The notes: generated by a model not told the origin, from the sequence alone. DNA of 64,000 bases from Megaustenia siamemsis (GCA_032433765.1 JAVIAB010000159.1:2954342-3018341), one strand, 5' to 3'. Counted from the first letter of the stretch, positions 22,405 to 36,699 are shown. Translations and numbers: made by a program.

Positions 22405-22757
22405 AGGCCACAAAGGTTAGATTTCTCAAGATTGAAAGTTCACTGGACAGTTAAAAAGATCAACGAGGACATTCTCAAAGAGGCCAACACAAAAAGGGAG
22501 CTCTTAAATAAAACATTAGAAATAAACAATCAACATTTTCTGGACACATCATGAGAAGAGGAAAGTTGGAATACTTAGTTACAACTGGCAGAATAAAGGG
22601 AAAGAGATATGGCGGACGACAAAGAGAGAAGATACTGGATAGATTGGTGTCATTGCATAGAAAACAGTCAACAGCAGAATTGATACACTGTACTGTGAAT
22701 AGAAGATTGTGGACAGAAATGATCTCCTGCGCCAACCGGTATGGCACATGATGATTA
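22405..22757 (+). mobile_element. LINE family A copy
   Basis: It encodes KVHWTVKKINEDILKEANTK then, after a frameshift, MRRGKLEYLVTTGRIKGKRY and ends GGTATGGCACATGATGATTA. Confidence 0.85.
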
Positions 22758-22836
22758 ATATGGATTAAATGGAATGAATTCAAGACTTATTCTGGAATAA
22801 GCGAGATGGCCATGCAACCATTTATCTCGTGTATTA

Positions 22837-23097
22837 AAAAAAAAAAAGTAAAGTACCCTCGTCACGCCAAGTGGCGTATAGGGAATATGGTGTTAGTGAC
22901 CATACATTTTATAGACCTTCGGCACATGATTTTTTGGGGTTATGTGGTCGGTATTACGCTCGTGCCGCTTTACTTTCCCAGAAAAAATCCGGTACCCATT
23001 AAAGGCTGGGTGAACCGGTATGCCGTCGGTTGGGATCGAACTCTACCTCTTGTCCTTTGTAGTCCAGTTCACTAACCACTGAGCTATCGCAGCTCCC
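22837..23097 (-). mobile_element. SINE family 1 copy with 14-bp TSD
   Basis: A full-length copy. Direct repeats TATCTCGTGTATTA lie at 22823-22836 and 23098-23111. The tRNA-like head is on the right. Confidence 0.92.
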
Positions 23098-23329
23098 TAT
23101 CTCGTGTATTATTAAGAAAAAAAAGATGGACATATGTCGGGATGCATTTAGAAGGAAAAAACAGAGAATTATTAAATAGGCTCTGAAATGGGCAACCTCA
23201 GGTCACAGGAAAAGAAGACGACATCCAGTAACACTGAAAAGTGACTATCAAGAGCCCTATGTGCCATGTAAAGGATAACGGAAAAAACATATATATGGAC
23301 ATTTAACAGACAAACCACCATTAAAAGCA

Positions 23330-24161
23330 GTAGTAGTAGAGGTAGTACAATTAGTAGTAGAAGTAGTAGTATAAGTAGACGTAGTAGTAGTAGCAACAAC
23401 AGTAGTAGTAGAAGTAGTAGTAGTAGTAGAAGTAGTAGTAGTAGTAGAAGTAGTAGTAGCAGCAACAGTAGTAGGAGAAGTAGTAGTAGTAGTAGTAGTA
23501 GTAGAAGTAGTAGTAGTTAACGTAGTAGTAGTAGTAGTAGTAGTAGTAGAAGTAGTAGTAGTTGACGTAGTAGTAGTAGTAGTAGCAACAACAGTAGTAG
23601 TAGAAGTAGTAGTAGTAGTAGTAGTAAAAGTAGTAGTAGTAGACGTAGTAGTAGTAGTAGCAACAACAGTAGTAGTAGAAGTAGTAGTAGTAGTAGTAGT
23701 AAAAGTAGTAGTAGTAGACGTAGTAGTAGTAGTAGCAACAACAGTAGTAGTAGACGTAGTAGTAGTAGTAGCAACAACAGTAGTAGTAGAGGTAGTAGAA
23801 GTAGTAGTAATAGTAGCAATAACAGTAGTAGTAGAAGTAGTAGTAGTAGTAGCAACAACAGTAGTAGTAGAAGTAGTAGTTGTAGTAGCAACAACAGTAG
23901 TAGTAGAGGTAGTAGAAGTAGTAGTAATAGTAGCAATAACAGTAGTAGTAGAAGTAGTAGTAGTAGTAGCAACAACAGTAGTAGTAGAGGTAGTACAATT
24001 AGTAGTAGAAGTAGTAGTAGTAGTAGACGTAGTAGTAGTAGTAGTAGCAGCAACAGTAGTAGTATAGTAGTAGAGGTAGTACAATTAGTAGTAGAAGTAG
24101 TAGTAGTAGTAGCAGCAACAGTAGTAGTAGTAGTAGTAGTAGTAGCAACAATAGTAGTAGA

Positions 24162-24195
<34 letters not shown>

Positions 24196-25490
24196 GCAAC
24201 AACAGTAGTAGTAGAAGTAGTACAAGTAGTAGTAGAAGCAGTAGTAGAGGTAGTACAATTAGTAGTAGAAGTAGCAGTAGTAATAGCAGCAACAGTAGTA
24301 GTAGAAGTAGTAGTAGTAGTAGTAGCAACAACAGTAGTAGTAGAAGTAGTAATAGTAGTAGCAACAACAGTAGTAGTAGAGTTAGTACAATTAGTAGTAG
24401 AAGTAGTAGTAGTAATAGTAGCAACAACAGTATTAGTAGAAGTAGTATTAGTAGTAGTAGTAGTAGTAGTAGTAGCAACAACAGTAGTAGTAGAGGTAGT
24501 ACAATTAGTAGTAGAAGTAGTAGTAGTAGTAGTAGCAGCAACAGTAGTAGTAAAAGTAGTAGTAGTAGTAGCAACAACAGTAGTAGTAGAAGCAGTAGTA
24601 GCTGTAGTAGTAGCAACAACAGTAGTAGTAGAAGTATTGCAAGTAGTAGTAGAAGTAGTAGTTGTAGTAGTAGTAGCAACAACAGTAGTAGTAGAAGTAG
24701 TAGTTGTAGTAGCAACAACAGTAGTAGTAGAAGTATTGCAAGTAGTAGTAGAAGTAGTAGTAGTAGTAGTAGCAACAACAGTAGTAGTAGACGTAGTAGT
24801 AGTAGTAGTAGTAGTAGTAGAGAAGCAACAGTAGCAGTAGAACTAGTACAAGTAGTAGTAGTAGTAGTAGTAGTAGCAGCAGAAGTAATAGAATTAGTTG
24901 TAGTAGTAGCAGTAAATGTAGTAGTAGAAGTATTGCAAGTAGTAGTAGAAGTAGTAGTAGTAGTAGCAACAACAGTAGTAGTAGAAGTAGTAGCAACAAC
25001 AGTAGTAGTAGTAGTAGTAGCAACAACAGTAGTAGTAGAAGTATTGCAAGTAGTAGTAGAAGTAGTAGTAGTAGTAGCAACAACAGTAGTAGTAGAAGTA
25101 GTAGTAGTAGTAGCAACAACAGTAGAAGTAGAAGTAGTAGTAGTAGTAGTAACAACAGTAGAAGTAGAAGTAGTAGTAGTAGTAGCAACAACAGTAGTAG
25201 TAGAAGTAGTAGTAGTAGCAACAACAGTAGAAGTAGAAGTATTGCAAGTAGTAGTAGAAGTAGTAGTAGTAGTAGCAACAACAGTAGAAGTAGAAGTAGT
25301 AGTAGTAGTAGCAACAACAGTAGTAGTAGAAGTAGTAGTAGTAGTAGCAACAACAGTAGAAGTAGAAGTAGTAGTAGTAGTAGCAACAACAGTAGTAGTA
25401 GAAGTAGTAGTAGTAGTAGCAACAACAGTAGAAGTAGAAGTATTGCAAGTAGTAGTAGAAGTAGTAGTAGTAGTAGCAACAACAGTAGTA

Positions 25491-25521
<31 letters not shown>

Positions 25522-28460
25522 CAGCAACAGTAGCAGTAGAACTAGTACAAGTAGTAGTAGAAGTAGCAGCAGCAGAAGCAATAGAAGTAGTTGTAGTAGT
25601 AGCAGCAACAGTAGTAGTAGTAGTGTAGTAGTAGTAGAAGTAGCAGCAGTAGAAGTAATAGAAGTAGTAGTAGTAGTAGTAGCAACAGTAGTAGTAGAAG
25701 TAGTACAAGTAATAGTAGAAGTAGTAGTAGTATTAGTAGTAGTAGTTTCAGCAGCAGTAGTAGTAGTAGAAGTAGTACAAGTAGAAGTAGTACAAGTAGA
25801 ATTAGAAGTAGAAGTAGCAGCAGTAGTAGTAGAAGTAGTACAAGTAGTAGTAGAAGAAGTAGTAGTAGTAGTAGTATTAGTAGTTAGAGCAGCAACAGTA
25901 GTAGTAGAAATATTGGTAGTAGTAGTAGCTGCAGCAGGCCTAGTAGTAGTAGCACCAATAGCAGGAGTAGTAGTAGTAGTAGCAGTAGTAGTAGTACAAG
26001 TAGTAGTAGCAGTAGTAGTAGTACTAGGAGTAGTACAAGTAATATTTGTAGTATAAATAGTAGTAGTAGTAGTTGTAGAAGTATAGTTGTAGTAAAAGTA
26101 GTAGTAGTACATGTAGTAGTAGTAGTAGTAATAGTAGTAGTAGTAGTAGCAGTAGTAGTAGAAGTGGTTGTAGTAGTAGTAGTAGTATTAGTAGTAGATA
26201 TAGAAGAAGTAGTAGTACACATAGCAGTAGTAGTAGTAGTACAAGTAGTAGGTGTAGTAGTAGAAGTGGTTGTAGTAGTAGTAGTAGTATTTGAAGTAAC
26301 ATTAGTACATGTAGCAGTAGTAGTAGTAGTACAAGTAGTTGTAGTAGTAGTAGTACAAGTAGAAGTAGGAGTAGAACAATTAGTAGTAGTAGTGGTGGTG
26401 GTACTAGTTGTAGTAGAACAAGTAGAAGTAGTAGTAGAGCAAGTAATATTAGTAGTAGTACATGTAGTAGTAGAAGTAGTATAAGAGGTAATAGTAGAAG
26501 TAGAAGTAGTAGTAGTGGTAGTAGATAAAGTAGTAGTAGCAGCAGCAGCAGCAGATGTACTAGTAGTAGTAGTTGGAGCAGCACCAGCAGCAGTACCATT
26601 AGTGGTAGCAGTATAAGTAGTAGTAGTAGTAATAGTAGTGCAAGCAGTAGTAGTAGTAGTAGTGAAAGTAGTAGTAGTAGTAGTACAAGTGGTAGTAGTT
26701 GTAGAAGTTGTAATAGTAGTAGTTCAGGTAGAAGTGGTATTACATGTTGTATTACAAGTAGCAGTAGTGGTAAATTAAGTATTAGTTGTAGAAGAAGAAG
26801 TAGTTTTAATAGTAGTAGTAATAGTAGTAGTAATAGTAGTATTAGAAGTAGTAGTAGCAGTAGTAGTGCAAGTAATAGTAGTAGTATTAGTAGACGCAGT
26901 AGTTGTAGTAGTATAAGTAGTAGTAGTAGTAGATCAAGTAGAAGTAGTATTATTAATAGACTCAGTATTGGTAGTAGTACAAGTAGTAGTTGTAGTAGTA
27001 GTAACTGAATAGTAGTAGTAGTAGAAGTTTTAGTAGTAAAAGTAGTAGTAGTAATAGTACAAGTATGTGTAGCAGTAGTACAAGTAGTACAGGTAGTAGT
27101 AGAATTAGTACAAAAGTAGTAGTAAAAGTAGTGGTAGTACAAGTAGTATCAGTAGCATTAGTAGTAGTGGTTTTACAAGTAGCAGTTGTAGTAATATACG
27201 TTGTAGTATAGTGGCACAAGTAGTAGTAATAGTAGTACAAGTACGTGAAGTAGGTGAAGTAGTAGTAATACAAGTATAATTATAGTCGTACAAGTAGTAG
27301 TAATAGTAGTAGTAAATGTATTAGTAGTTGTTGTAGTACACGTAGTAGTAGTAGTAGTAGTAGTAGTAATATTAGTACACGTAATGGTAGTAGTATAAGT
27401 AGTAGTAATAGTAGTAGCAACAGTAGTAGCAACAATAGTACAAGTAATAGAAGTAGTATTATTAGTGGTAGCAGTAGTAGTAATAGTAGTACAATTAGTA
27501 GTAGTAGTATTAGTAGAAGTAGTAGTAGTAGTACAAATAGTAATAATATTAGTACAAGTAGTAGTAGTAGTAGTTGTTGTAGTAGTACAAGTAGCTGTAG
27601 TAGTGGTACAATTAATAGTAGCAGTCATAGTAGTAGTACAAGTTGTAGTAATAGTAGTACACGTAGTAGTAGTAGTAGGACAATTAATAGTTGCAGTCAT
27701 AGTAGTAGTACAAGTAGTAATAGTAGTAGAAGTATTAGTAATAGTAGTAGTACAAGTAGTGGTACAAGTAGTAGTAATAGTAGTACAAGTAATGGTAGTA
27801 GTAGTATTACTAGTTGTACAATTAGTAGTAGTAGTAGAAGTAGAAGTAGTATTTGTACAAGTAGTAGTAGTAATACAAGTAGTAATAATAATAGTACAAG
27901 TAGTAGTAGTAGTACTCTTACAAGTAATATTAGTACAAATAGTAGTAGTAGATGCCGAATTAGTTGTAGTAGTAGCATTAGTATTAGTAGTACAAGTAGT
28001 AGTAGTAGATGTAGAAGTATTAGAAGTAGTTGCTTTAGTGTTAGGAGTAATACCAGCAGCAGTAATAGTTATTAGTAGTAGCAATAAATGTAGCAGTAAT
28101 AGTAAAAATAATAATAATAGTAGTAATAGTAGTAGTAATAGTAGTAGTAGTAGAAATATTAGTAGAAGTAGTAGCAGTTGTCGTAGTCGCAAAGGCACCA
28201 GTAGTAGTAGAAATAGTAATAGCAGTAGTAGTGGTTGCATAAGTAGTACTAGCATCATTAGTAGTAGCAGCAGTAGTAATAGTAGGAGGAATAGTTGTGG
28301 CAGTGGTATATAGCTGTAATAGTCGTTGGGGTAGTAGTAATAATAGTAGTAGTAGTAGTAGTAATAATAGTAGTAATAGTAGTAGTAGTAAAAGCAGTCG
28401 TATTAATATTAGTTTTAGAAGCAGTAGTAGTAGTAGTAGAAGAAGAAAAAGTAGTAGTAA
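23330..28460. repeat. TAG trinucleotide array (AGT/AGA/AGC with CAACAAC)
   Basis: About 5.1 kb. The left half (to about 25700) has blocks of (AGT)n, AGAAGT and AGCAACAACAGT in irregular units of about 30-36 bp. The right half is more degenerate, with ACAAGT, ATTAGT and AATAGT. Translated Ser, Val, Leu, Thr or Tyr runs come from the triplet composition. Confidence 0.95.
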
Positions 28461-28464
28461 TAAT

Positions 28465-29590
28465 AAATGTTAGTAATGGTAGTAGTTGTAGTTGTAGTTG
28501 TAGTTGTAGTTGTAGTTGTAGTAATAGTTGTAGTTGTAGTTGTAGTAATAGTTGTAGTTGTAGTTGTAGTTGTAGTAATAGTTGTAGTTGTAGTTGTAGT
28601 TGTAGTTGTAGTAATAGTTGAAGTTGTAGTAATAGTTGTAGTTGTAGTAATAGTTGTAGTTGTAGTAATAGTTGTAGTTGTAGTAATAGTAGTAGTTGTA
28701 GTAATAGTTGTAGTTGTAGTAATAGTAGTAGTTGTAGTAATAGTTGTAGTTGTAGTAATAGTAGTAGTTGTAGTAATAGTTGTAGTAATAGTTGTAGATG
28801 TAGTAATAGTAGTAGCTGTAGTAATAGTTGTAGTTATAGTAATAGTTGTAGTTGTAGTAATAGTTCTAGTTGTAGTAATAGTTGTAGATGTAGTAATAGT
28901 AGTAGTTGTAGTAATAGTAGTAGTTGTAGTAATAGTAGTAGTTGTAGTAATAGTTGTAGCTGTAGTAATAGTTGTAGTTGTAGTAATAGTTGTAGATGTA
29001 GTAATAGTAGTAGTTGTAGTAATAGTAGTAGTTGTAGTAATAGTTGTAGCTGTAGTAATAGTTGTAGTTGTAGTAATAGTAGTAGTTGTAGTAATAGTAG
29101 TAGTTGTAGTAATAGTTGTAGATGTATTAATAGTAGTAGCTGTAGTAATAGTAGTAGTTGTAGTAATAGTAGTAGTTGTAGTAATAGTTGTAGCTGTAGT
29201 AATAGTAGTAGTTGTAGTAATAGTAGTAGTTGTAGTAATAGTTGTAGCTGTAGTAATAGTAGTAGTTGTAGTAATAGTTGTAGTTGTAGTAATAGTAGTA
29301 GTTGTAGTAATAGTAGTAGTAGTAGTTGTAGTAATAGTAGTAGCTGTAGTAATAGTTGTAGTTGTAGTAATAGTTGTAGTTGTAGTAATAGTAGTAGTTG
29401 TAGTAATAGTTGTAGTTGTAGTAATAGTTCTAGTTGTAGTGATAGTTGTAGTTGTAGTAATAGTTGTAGTTGTAGTAATAGTTGTAGTTGTAGTGATAGT
29501 TGTAGTTGTAGTAATAGTTGTAGTTGTAGTAATAGTTGTAGTTGTAGTAATAGTTCTAGTTGTAGTAATAGTTCTAGTTGTAGTAATAGC
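28465..29590. repeat. TAGTTG/TAGTAA array
   Basis: It continues the triplet array but is built of TAGTTGTAGTAATAG units (15-18 bp). The boundary near 28465 is sharp, so this is a separate amplification. Confidence 0.93.
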
Positions 29591-29779
29591 AAGAGAAGTG
29601 TTAACAGCGATAATCACAGTATTAACATGTCCAGCGGAAAGAAAATCACCCAAGTTTTGTGACGTTTTCATCTTTGAACTGTCGTTGTTGTGGGTAGAAT
29701 AATGTCATCCGTCTTTAGCTAGCATGCGTCACGCTGGTATGGGTCATTTAGCGTTTTCGTTTCAACCCGCAGCATTAAT

Positions 29780-30240
29780 TCTGTAGATGGCGTTTTTTGT
29801 TCAGATCGTTTCACTTAGTTACACATAGGTCTTACATTTTCTGTTCACATCGTTTCACTTAGTTACACATAGGTCTTACATTTTCTGTTCACATCGTTTC
29901 ACTTAGTTACACATAGGTCTTACATTTTCTGTTCACATCGTATCACGTAGCTACACATATAACTTACATTTTCTGTTCACATCGTGTCACGCAGCTACAC
30001 ATATATCTTACATTTTATGTTCACATCGTGTCACGTAGCTACACATATATCTTACATTTTCTGTTCACATCGTGTCACGTAGCTACACATATACATGTAT
30101 CTTACATGTTTTGTTCTCATCGCGTCACGTAGTTAATATTTAACTCAAATTTTTTTGCTCGAATCGCGTCACGTAGATAATATTAACTTACACTCTTTTT
30201 TTCATCTTGTCATATTATAACTCAGGTATCCAAACTTTTG
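29780..30240. repeat. 43-bp minisatellite
   Basis: The unit has TTCTGTTCACATCGTTTCAC then TTAGTTACACATAGGTCTTACA. It becomes more divergent to the right. Confidence 0.88.
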
Positions 30241-30249
30241 GGGTCACAT

Positions 30250-30660
30250 ACCGTCACGTTGTTATTCATTAATCCTATATTTTGGGTTGACATCATCTAA
30301 CCACGTTATTAATTAATCCTATATTTTAGGTTCACATCATCTAACCACGTTATTCATTAATCCTATATTTTGGGTTGACATCATCTAACCACGTTATTCA
30401 TTAATCCTATATTTTAGGTTCACATCATCTAACCACGTTATTCATTAATCCTATATTTTGGGTTGACATCATCTAACCATGTTATTCATGAATCCTATAT
30501 TTTGGGTTGACATCATCTAACCACGTTATTCATTAATCCTATATTTTGGGTTGACATCATCTAACCACGTTATTCATTAATCCTATATTTTGGGTTTACA
30601 TCCTCTCAATATGTTACTCATTAAAGCTACATTTCGAGTTCCCATCGTGTCACGTAGTTG
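30250..30660. repeat. 44-bp minisatellite
   Basis: The unit has CATTAATCCTATATTTTGGG then TTGACATCATCTAACCACGTTATT, about 9 copies. It shares the CATC..(T)CACGT.GTTA skeleton with the previous array. Confidence 0.9.
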
Positions 30661-30879
30661 CACACATTCATAGTTTCAATTATCTCCACGTGACGCAGTC
30701 ACGAGCATAACAAGCCTTTTGTATTCATCTCTTCACGTAGTTATTCACTTATTGAACAATTGTTTCTCTATTCCCACGACAAACTGCCAAATAGTGATAC
30801 ATCGGTCTTTTCTTATGTCCTTTTCCAACAAGGTTATCTATCAACTTAACTCTCACCCTTTCACTTCGCTTTTAGAGAC

Positions 30880-33800
30880 GAACTCACCCATTTTTTCCAC
30901 TCTTTCAGTGACGAATCCACCGACTTATCCCTTTCTTTCAGTGACGACCTCACCCACATATCACGATCGTTCTGTGACGAGCTCACCACTTATCCCACTC
31001 TTTCAGTGACGCGCTCACCCACCTATCCCACTCTTTCAGTGACGACGTCACCGACTTATCCCGCTCCGAAATGGACTAGCTCACCTACATATCCAAACCT
31101 TTTCCGCTCTTTCAGTGACGCGCTCACCCACCTATCCCACTCTTTCGGTGACGCGCTCACCCATCTATCCCACTCTTTCAGTGACGCGCTCACCCACTAT
31201 CCCACTCTTTCGGTGACGCGCTCACCCATCTATCCCACTCTTCAGTGACGTGCTCACCCATCTATCCCACTCTTTCGGTGACGCGCTCACCCATCTATCC
31301 CACTCTTTCAGTGACGCGCTCACCCATCTATCCCACTCTTTCACTGACGCGCTCACCCATCTACCCCACTCTTTCAGTGACGCGCTCACCCATCTATCCC
31401 ACTCTTTCGGTGACGCGCTCACCCATCTATCCCACTCTTTCAGTGACGCGTTCACCCACCTATCCCACTCTTTCTGTGACGCGCTCACCACCTATCCCAC
31501 TCTTTCAGTGACGCGCTCACCCACCTATCCCACTCTTTCAGTGACGAGCTCACCCATTTGTCCTATACTATCAGTGACGAGCTCACCCATTTATCCTATA
31601 CTATCAGTGACGAGCTCACCCATTTATCCTAAACTTTCAGTGACGAGCTCACTCATCTATCCTATACTTTCAGTGACGAGCTCACCCATTTATCCTATAC
31701 TATCAGTGACGAGCTCACCTATTTATCCTATACTTTCAGTGACGAGCTCACTCATTTATCCTATACTTTCAGTGACGAGCTCACACATTTATCCTATACT
31801 ATCAGTGACGAGCTCACCCATTTATCCTATACTATCAGTGACGAGCTCACCCATTTATCCTATACTATCAGTGACGAGCTCACCCATTTATCCTATACTT
31901 TCAGTGACGAGCTCACCCATTTATCCTATACTTTCAGTGACGAGCTCACCCATTTTTCCTATACTTTCAGTGACGAGCTCACCCATTTATCCTATACTAT
32001 CAGTGACGAGCTCACCCATTTATCCCACACTTTCAGTGACGAGCTCACCCATTTATCCTATACTATCAGTGACGAGCTCACCCATTTATCCCACACTTTC
32101 AGTGACGAGCTCCATCATTTATCCCACACTTTCAGAGATGAGCCCACCCACTTATTCCTTTTTTTCATTGACGAGCTCACCCACTTATCCCACCCTTTTA
32201 TGTTCTCTTCATTGTCGAGCTCACCCACTTATCCCACCCTTTTATGTTCTCTTTCATTGTCGAGCTCACCCACTTATCCCACCCTTTTATGTTCTCTTTC
32301 ATTGTCGAGCTCACCCACTTATCCCACCCTTTTATGTTCTCTTTCATTGTCGAGCTCACCCACTTATCCCACCCTTTTATGTTCTCTTTCATTGTCGAGC
32401 TCACCCACTTATCCCACCCTTTTATGTTCTCTTTCATTGTCGAGCTCACCCACTTATTACTCTTTTTCATTGACGAGTTCATCCACTTATCCCATTCTTT
32501 CAATGACGAACTCACCCACCTATCCCATTCTTTCAGTGACGAACTCACCCACCTATCCCATTCTTTCAGTGACGAACTCACCCACCTATCCCATTCTTTC
32601 AGTGACGAACTCACCCACCTATCCCATTCTTTCAGTGACGAACTCACCCACCTATCCCATTCTTTCAGTGACGAACTCACCCACCTATCCCATTCTTTCA
32701 GTGACGAACTCACCCACCTATCCCATTCTTTCAGTGACGAACTCACCCACCTATCCCATTCTTTCAGTGACGAACTCACCCACCTATCCCATTCTTTCAG
32801 TGACGAACTCACCCACCTATCCGACTCTTTCAGTGACGCGTTCACCCACCTATCCCACTCTTTCAGTGACGAACTCACCCACCTATCCCACTCTTTCAGT
32901 GACGAACTCACCCACCTATCCCACTCTTTCAGTGACGAACTCACCCACCTATCCCACTCTTTCAGTGACGAACTCACCCACCTATCCCACTCTTTCAGTG
33001 ACGAACTCACCCACCTATCCCACTCTTTCAGTGACGAACTCACCCACCTATCCCACTCTTTCAGTGACGAACTCACCCACCTATCCCATTCTTTCAGTGA
33101 CGAACTCACCCACCTATCCCATTCTTTCAGTGACGAACTCACCCACCTATCCCATTCTTTCAGTGACGAACTCACCCACCTATCCCATTCTTTCAGTGAC
33201 GAACTCACCCACCTATCCCATTCTTTCAGTGACGAACTCACCCACCTATCCCACTCTTTCAGTGACGAACTCACCCACCTATCCCACTCTTTCAGTGACG
33301 AACTCACCCACCTATCCCACTCTTTCTGTGACGCGCTCACCACCTATCCCACTCTTTCAGTGACGCGCTCACCCACCTATCCCACTCTTTCAGTGACGAG
33401 CTCACCCATTTATACTATACTTTAAGTGACGAGCTCACCCATTTATTATATACTATCAGTGACGAGCTCACCCATTTATCATATACTTTCAGTGACGAGC
33501 TCACCCATTTGTCCTATACTATCAGTGACGAGCTCACCCATTTATCCTATACTATCAGTGACGAGCTCACCCATTTATCCTAAACTTTCAGTGACGAGCT
33601 CACTCATCTATCCTATACTTTCAGTGACGAGCTCACCCATTTATCCTATACTATCAGTGACGAGCTCACCTATTTATCCTATACTTTCAGTGACGAGCTC
33701 ACTCATTTATCCTATACTTTCAGTGACGAGCTCACACATTTATCCTATACTATCAGTGACGAGCTCACCCATTTATCCTATACTTTCAGTGACGAGCTCA

Positions 33801-35095
33801 CTCATTTATCCTATACTTTCAGTGACGAGCTCACCCATTTATCCTATACTTTCAGTGACGAGCTCACCCATTTATCCTATACTTTCAGTGACGAGCTCAC
33901 CCATTTATCCTATACTTTCAGTGACGAGCTCACCCATTTATCCTATACTTTCAGTGACGAGCTCACCCATTTATCCTATACTATCAGTGACGAGCTCACC
34001 CATTTATCCCACACTTTCAGTGACGAGCTCACCCATTTTTCCTATACTTTCAGTGACGAGCTCACCCATTTATCCCACACTTTCAGTGACGAGCTCCATT
34101 ATTTATCCCACACTTTCAGAGATGAGCCCACCCACTTATTCCTTTTTTCATTGACGAGCTCACCCACTTATCCCACCCTTTTATGTTCTCTTCATTGTCG
34201 AGCTCACCCACTTATCCCACCCTTTTATGTTCTCTTTCATTGTCGAGCTCACCCACTTATTACTCTTTTTCATTGACGAGTTCATCCACTTATCCCATTC
34301 TTTCAATGACGAACTCACCCACCTATCCCATTCTTTCAGTGACGAACTCACCCACCTATCCCATTCTTTCAGTGACGAACTCACCCACCTATCCCATTCT
34401 TTCAGTGACGAACTCACCCACCTATCCCATTCTTTCAGTGACGAACTCACCCACCTATCCCATTCTTTCAGTGACGAACTCACCCACCTATCCCATTCTT
34501 TCAGTGACGAACTCACCCACCTATCCCATTCTTTCAGTGACGAACTCACCCACCTATACCATTCTTTCAGTGACGAACTCACCCACCTATCCCATTCTTT
34601 CAGTGACGAACTCACCCACCTATCCCATTCTTTCAGTGACGAACTCACCCACCTATCCCATTCTTTCAGTGACGAACTCACCCACCTATCCGACTCTTTC
34701 AGTGACGAACTCACCCACCTATCCCATTCTTTCAGTGACGAACTCACCCACCTATCCCATTCTTTCAGTGACGAACTCACCCACCTATCCCATTCTTTCA
34801 GTGACGAACTCACCCACCTATCCCATTCTTTCAGTGACGAACTCACCCACCTATCCGACTCTTTCAGTGACGAACTCACCCACCTATCCCACTCTTTCAG
34901 TGACAAGCTTACCCACCTATCCCATTCTTTCAGTGACAAACTCACCCACCTATCTTATTCTTTCAGTGACGAACTCACCCACCTATCCCATTCTTTCAGT
35001 GACAAGCTTACCCACCTATCCCATTCTTTCAGTGACAAGCTTACCCACTTATCCCTTTTTTCATTGACGAGTACACGCACTTATCTCACTCTTTC
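30880..35095. repeat. 33-bp satellite (AGTGACGAACTCACCCACCT)
   Basis: More than 100 units of mainly 33 bp, in variant blocks: GACGCGCTCACCCATCTATC, GACGAGCTCACCCATTTATC, a TTTTATGTTCTCTTTCATTG type, and GACGAACTCACCCACCTATC. Because 33 is divisible by 3, several frames stay open for 240-407 codons. No start context or similarity supports a protein. Confidence 0.95.
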
Positions 35096-35149
35096 ACTTA
35101 CGAACTCACTAAGATACTATACACTTTCAATGACGTGCTCACCTAATTA

Positions 35150-36490
35150 TCCTTCTTTTTCCCACTCTCTATTCTCTTCCTATGACGTATTTACCAACTT
35201 TACCAACTTTCTCTATTCTCTTCCTGCGACGTATTTACCAACTTTCTCTATTCTCTTCCTATGACCCACTTTACCCACTTTCCCAACTTTCTCTATTCTC
35301 TTCCTGTGACCCACTTTACCCACTTTACCAACTTTCTCTATTCTCTTCCTATGACGTATTTACCCACTTTCCCAATTTTCTCTATTCTCTTCCTGTGACC
35401 CACTTTACCCACTTTCCCAACTTTCTCTATTCTCTTCCTGTGACCCACTTTACCCACTTTACCAACTTTCTCTATTCTCTTCCTGTGACCCAGTTTACCA
35501 ACTTTCTCTATTCTCTTCCTATGACCCACTTTACCCACTTTACCAACTTTCTCTATTCTCTTCCTGTGACCCACTTTACCAACTTTCTCTATTCTCTTCC
35601 TGTGACCCACTTTACCAACTTTCTCTATTCTCTTCCTGTGACCCACTTTACCCACTTTACCAACTTTCTCTATTCTCTTCCTGTGACCCACTTTACCCAC
35701 TTTCCCAACTTTCTCTATTCTCTTCCTGTGACCCACTTTACCCACTTTACCAACTTTCTCTATTCTCTTCCTGTGACCCACTTTACCAACTTTCTCTATT
35801 CTCTTCATGTGACCCACTTTACCCACTTTACCAACTTTCTCTATTCTCTTCCTGTGACCCACTTTACCAACTTTTTCTATTCTCTTCGTGTGACCCAGTT
35901 TACCAACTTTCTCTGTTCTCTTCCTGTGACCCACTTTACCAACTTTCTCTATTCTCTTCCTGTGACCCACTTTACCCACTTTACCAACTTTCTCTATTCT
36001 CTTCCTGTGACCCACTTTCCCAACTTTCTCTATTCTCTTCCTGTGACCCACTTTACCCACTTTACCAACTTTCTCTATTCTCTTCCTGTGACCCACTTTA
36101 CCAACTTTCTCTATTCTCTTCCTGTGACCCACTTTACCCACTTTACCAACTTTCTCTATTCTCTTCCTGTGACGAATTTACCCACTTTACCAACTTTCTC
36201 TATTCTCTTCCTATGACGTATTTACCCACTTTACCAACTTTCTCTATTCTCTTCCTATGACGTATTTACCCACTTTACCAACTTTCTCTATTCTCTTCCT
36301 ATGACGTATTTACCCACTTTACCAACTTTCTCTATTCTCTTCCTATGACGTATTTACCCACTTTACCAACTTTCTCTATTCTCTTCCTATGACGTATTTA
36401 CCCACTTTACCAACTTTCTCTATTCTCTTCCTATGACGTATTTACCCACTTTACCAACTTTCTCTATTCTCTTCCTATGACGTTGTTACC
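35150..36490. repeat. 33/45-bp minisatellite (TTCTCTATTCTCTTCCTGTG)
   Basis: The unit has ACCCACTTTACCCACTTTAC then CAACTTTCTCTATTCTCTTC, with a 12-bp optional block. The right end is a homogeneous TGACGTATTTACC variant. Confidence 0.93.
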
Positions 36491-36699
36491 CACTTATCCG
36501 TTTCTTTCTCTAGTTACCAACTAAATTTCTGCAGTTTTTACTCTGTATCGACCATATATATGTTCATATTTGCATGTCCCATAAAGGGTATTGGAGATTT
36601 ACACTTTATATCGTGGGCTAAGTTTACCTAGCGCAAATTGTTGCACCTTGTCGCTGCAGGATTTCTTTTACGTTGACGATTTGTGTCTTTGTATTTCTG

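Noticed and set aside
23257..29702. Large Ser/Val/Leu/Tyr/Thr-rich frames on both strands
   Set aside because: Translations of the TAG-triplet arrays.
31250..34945. Proteins of 240-407 residues with 11-residue repeats
   Set aside because: The period of 33 bp keeps frames open; several frames on both strands are equally open.
35182..36216. 344-codon frame
   Set aside because: It is the 33/45-bp minisatellite with no coding support.
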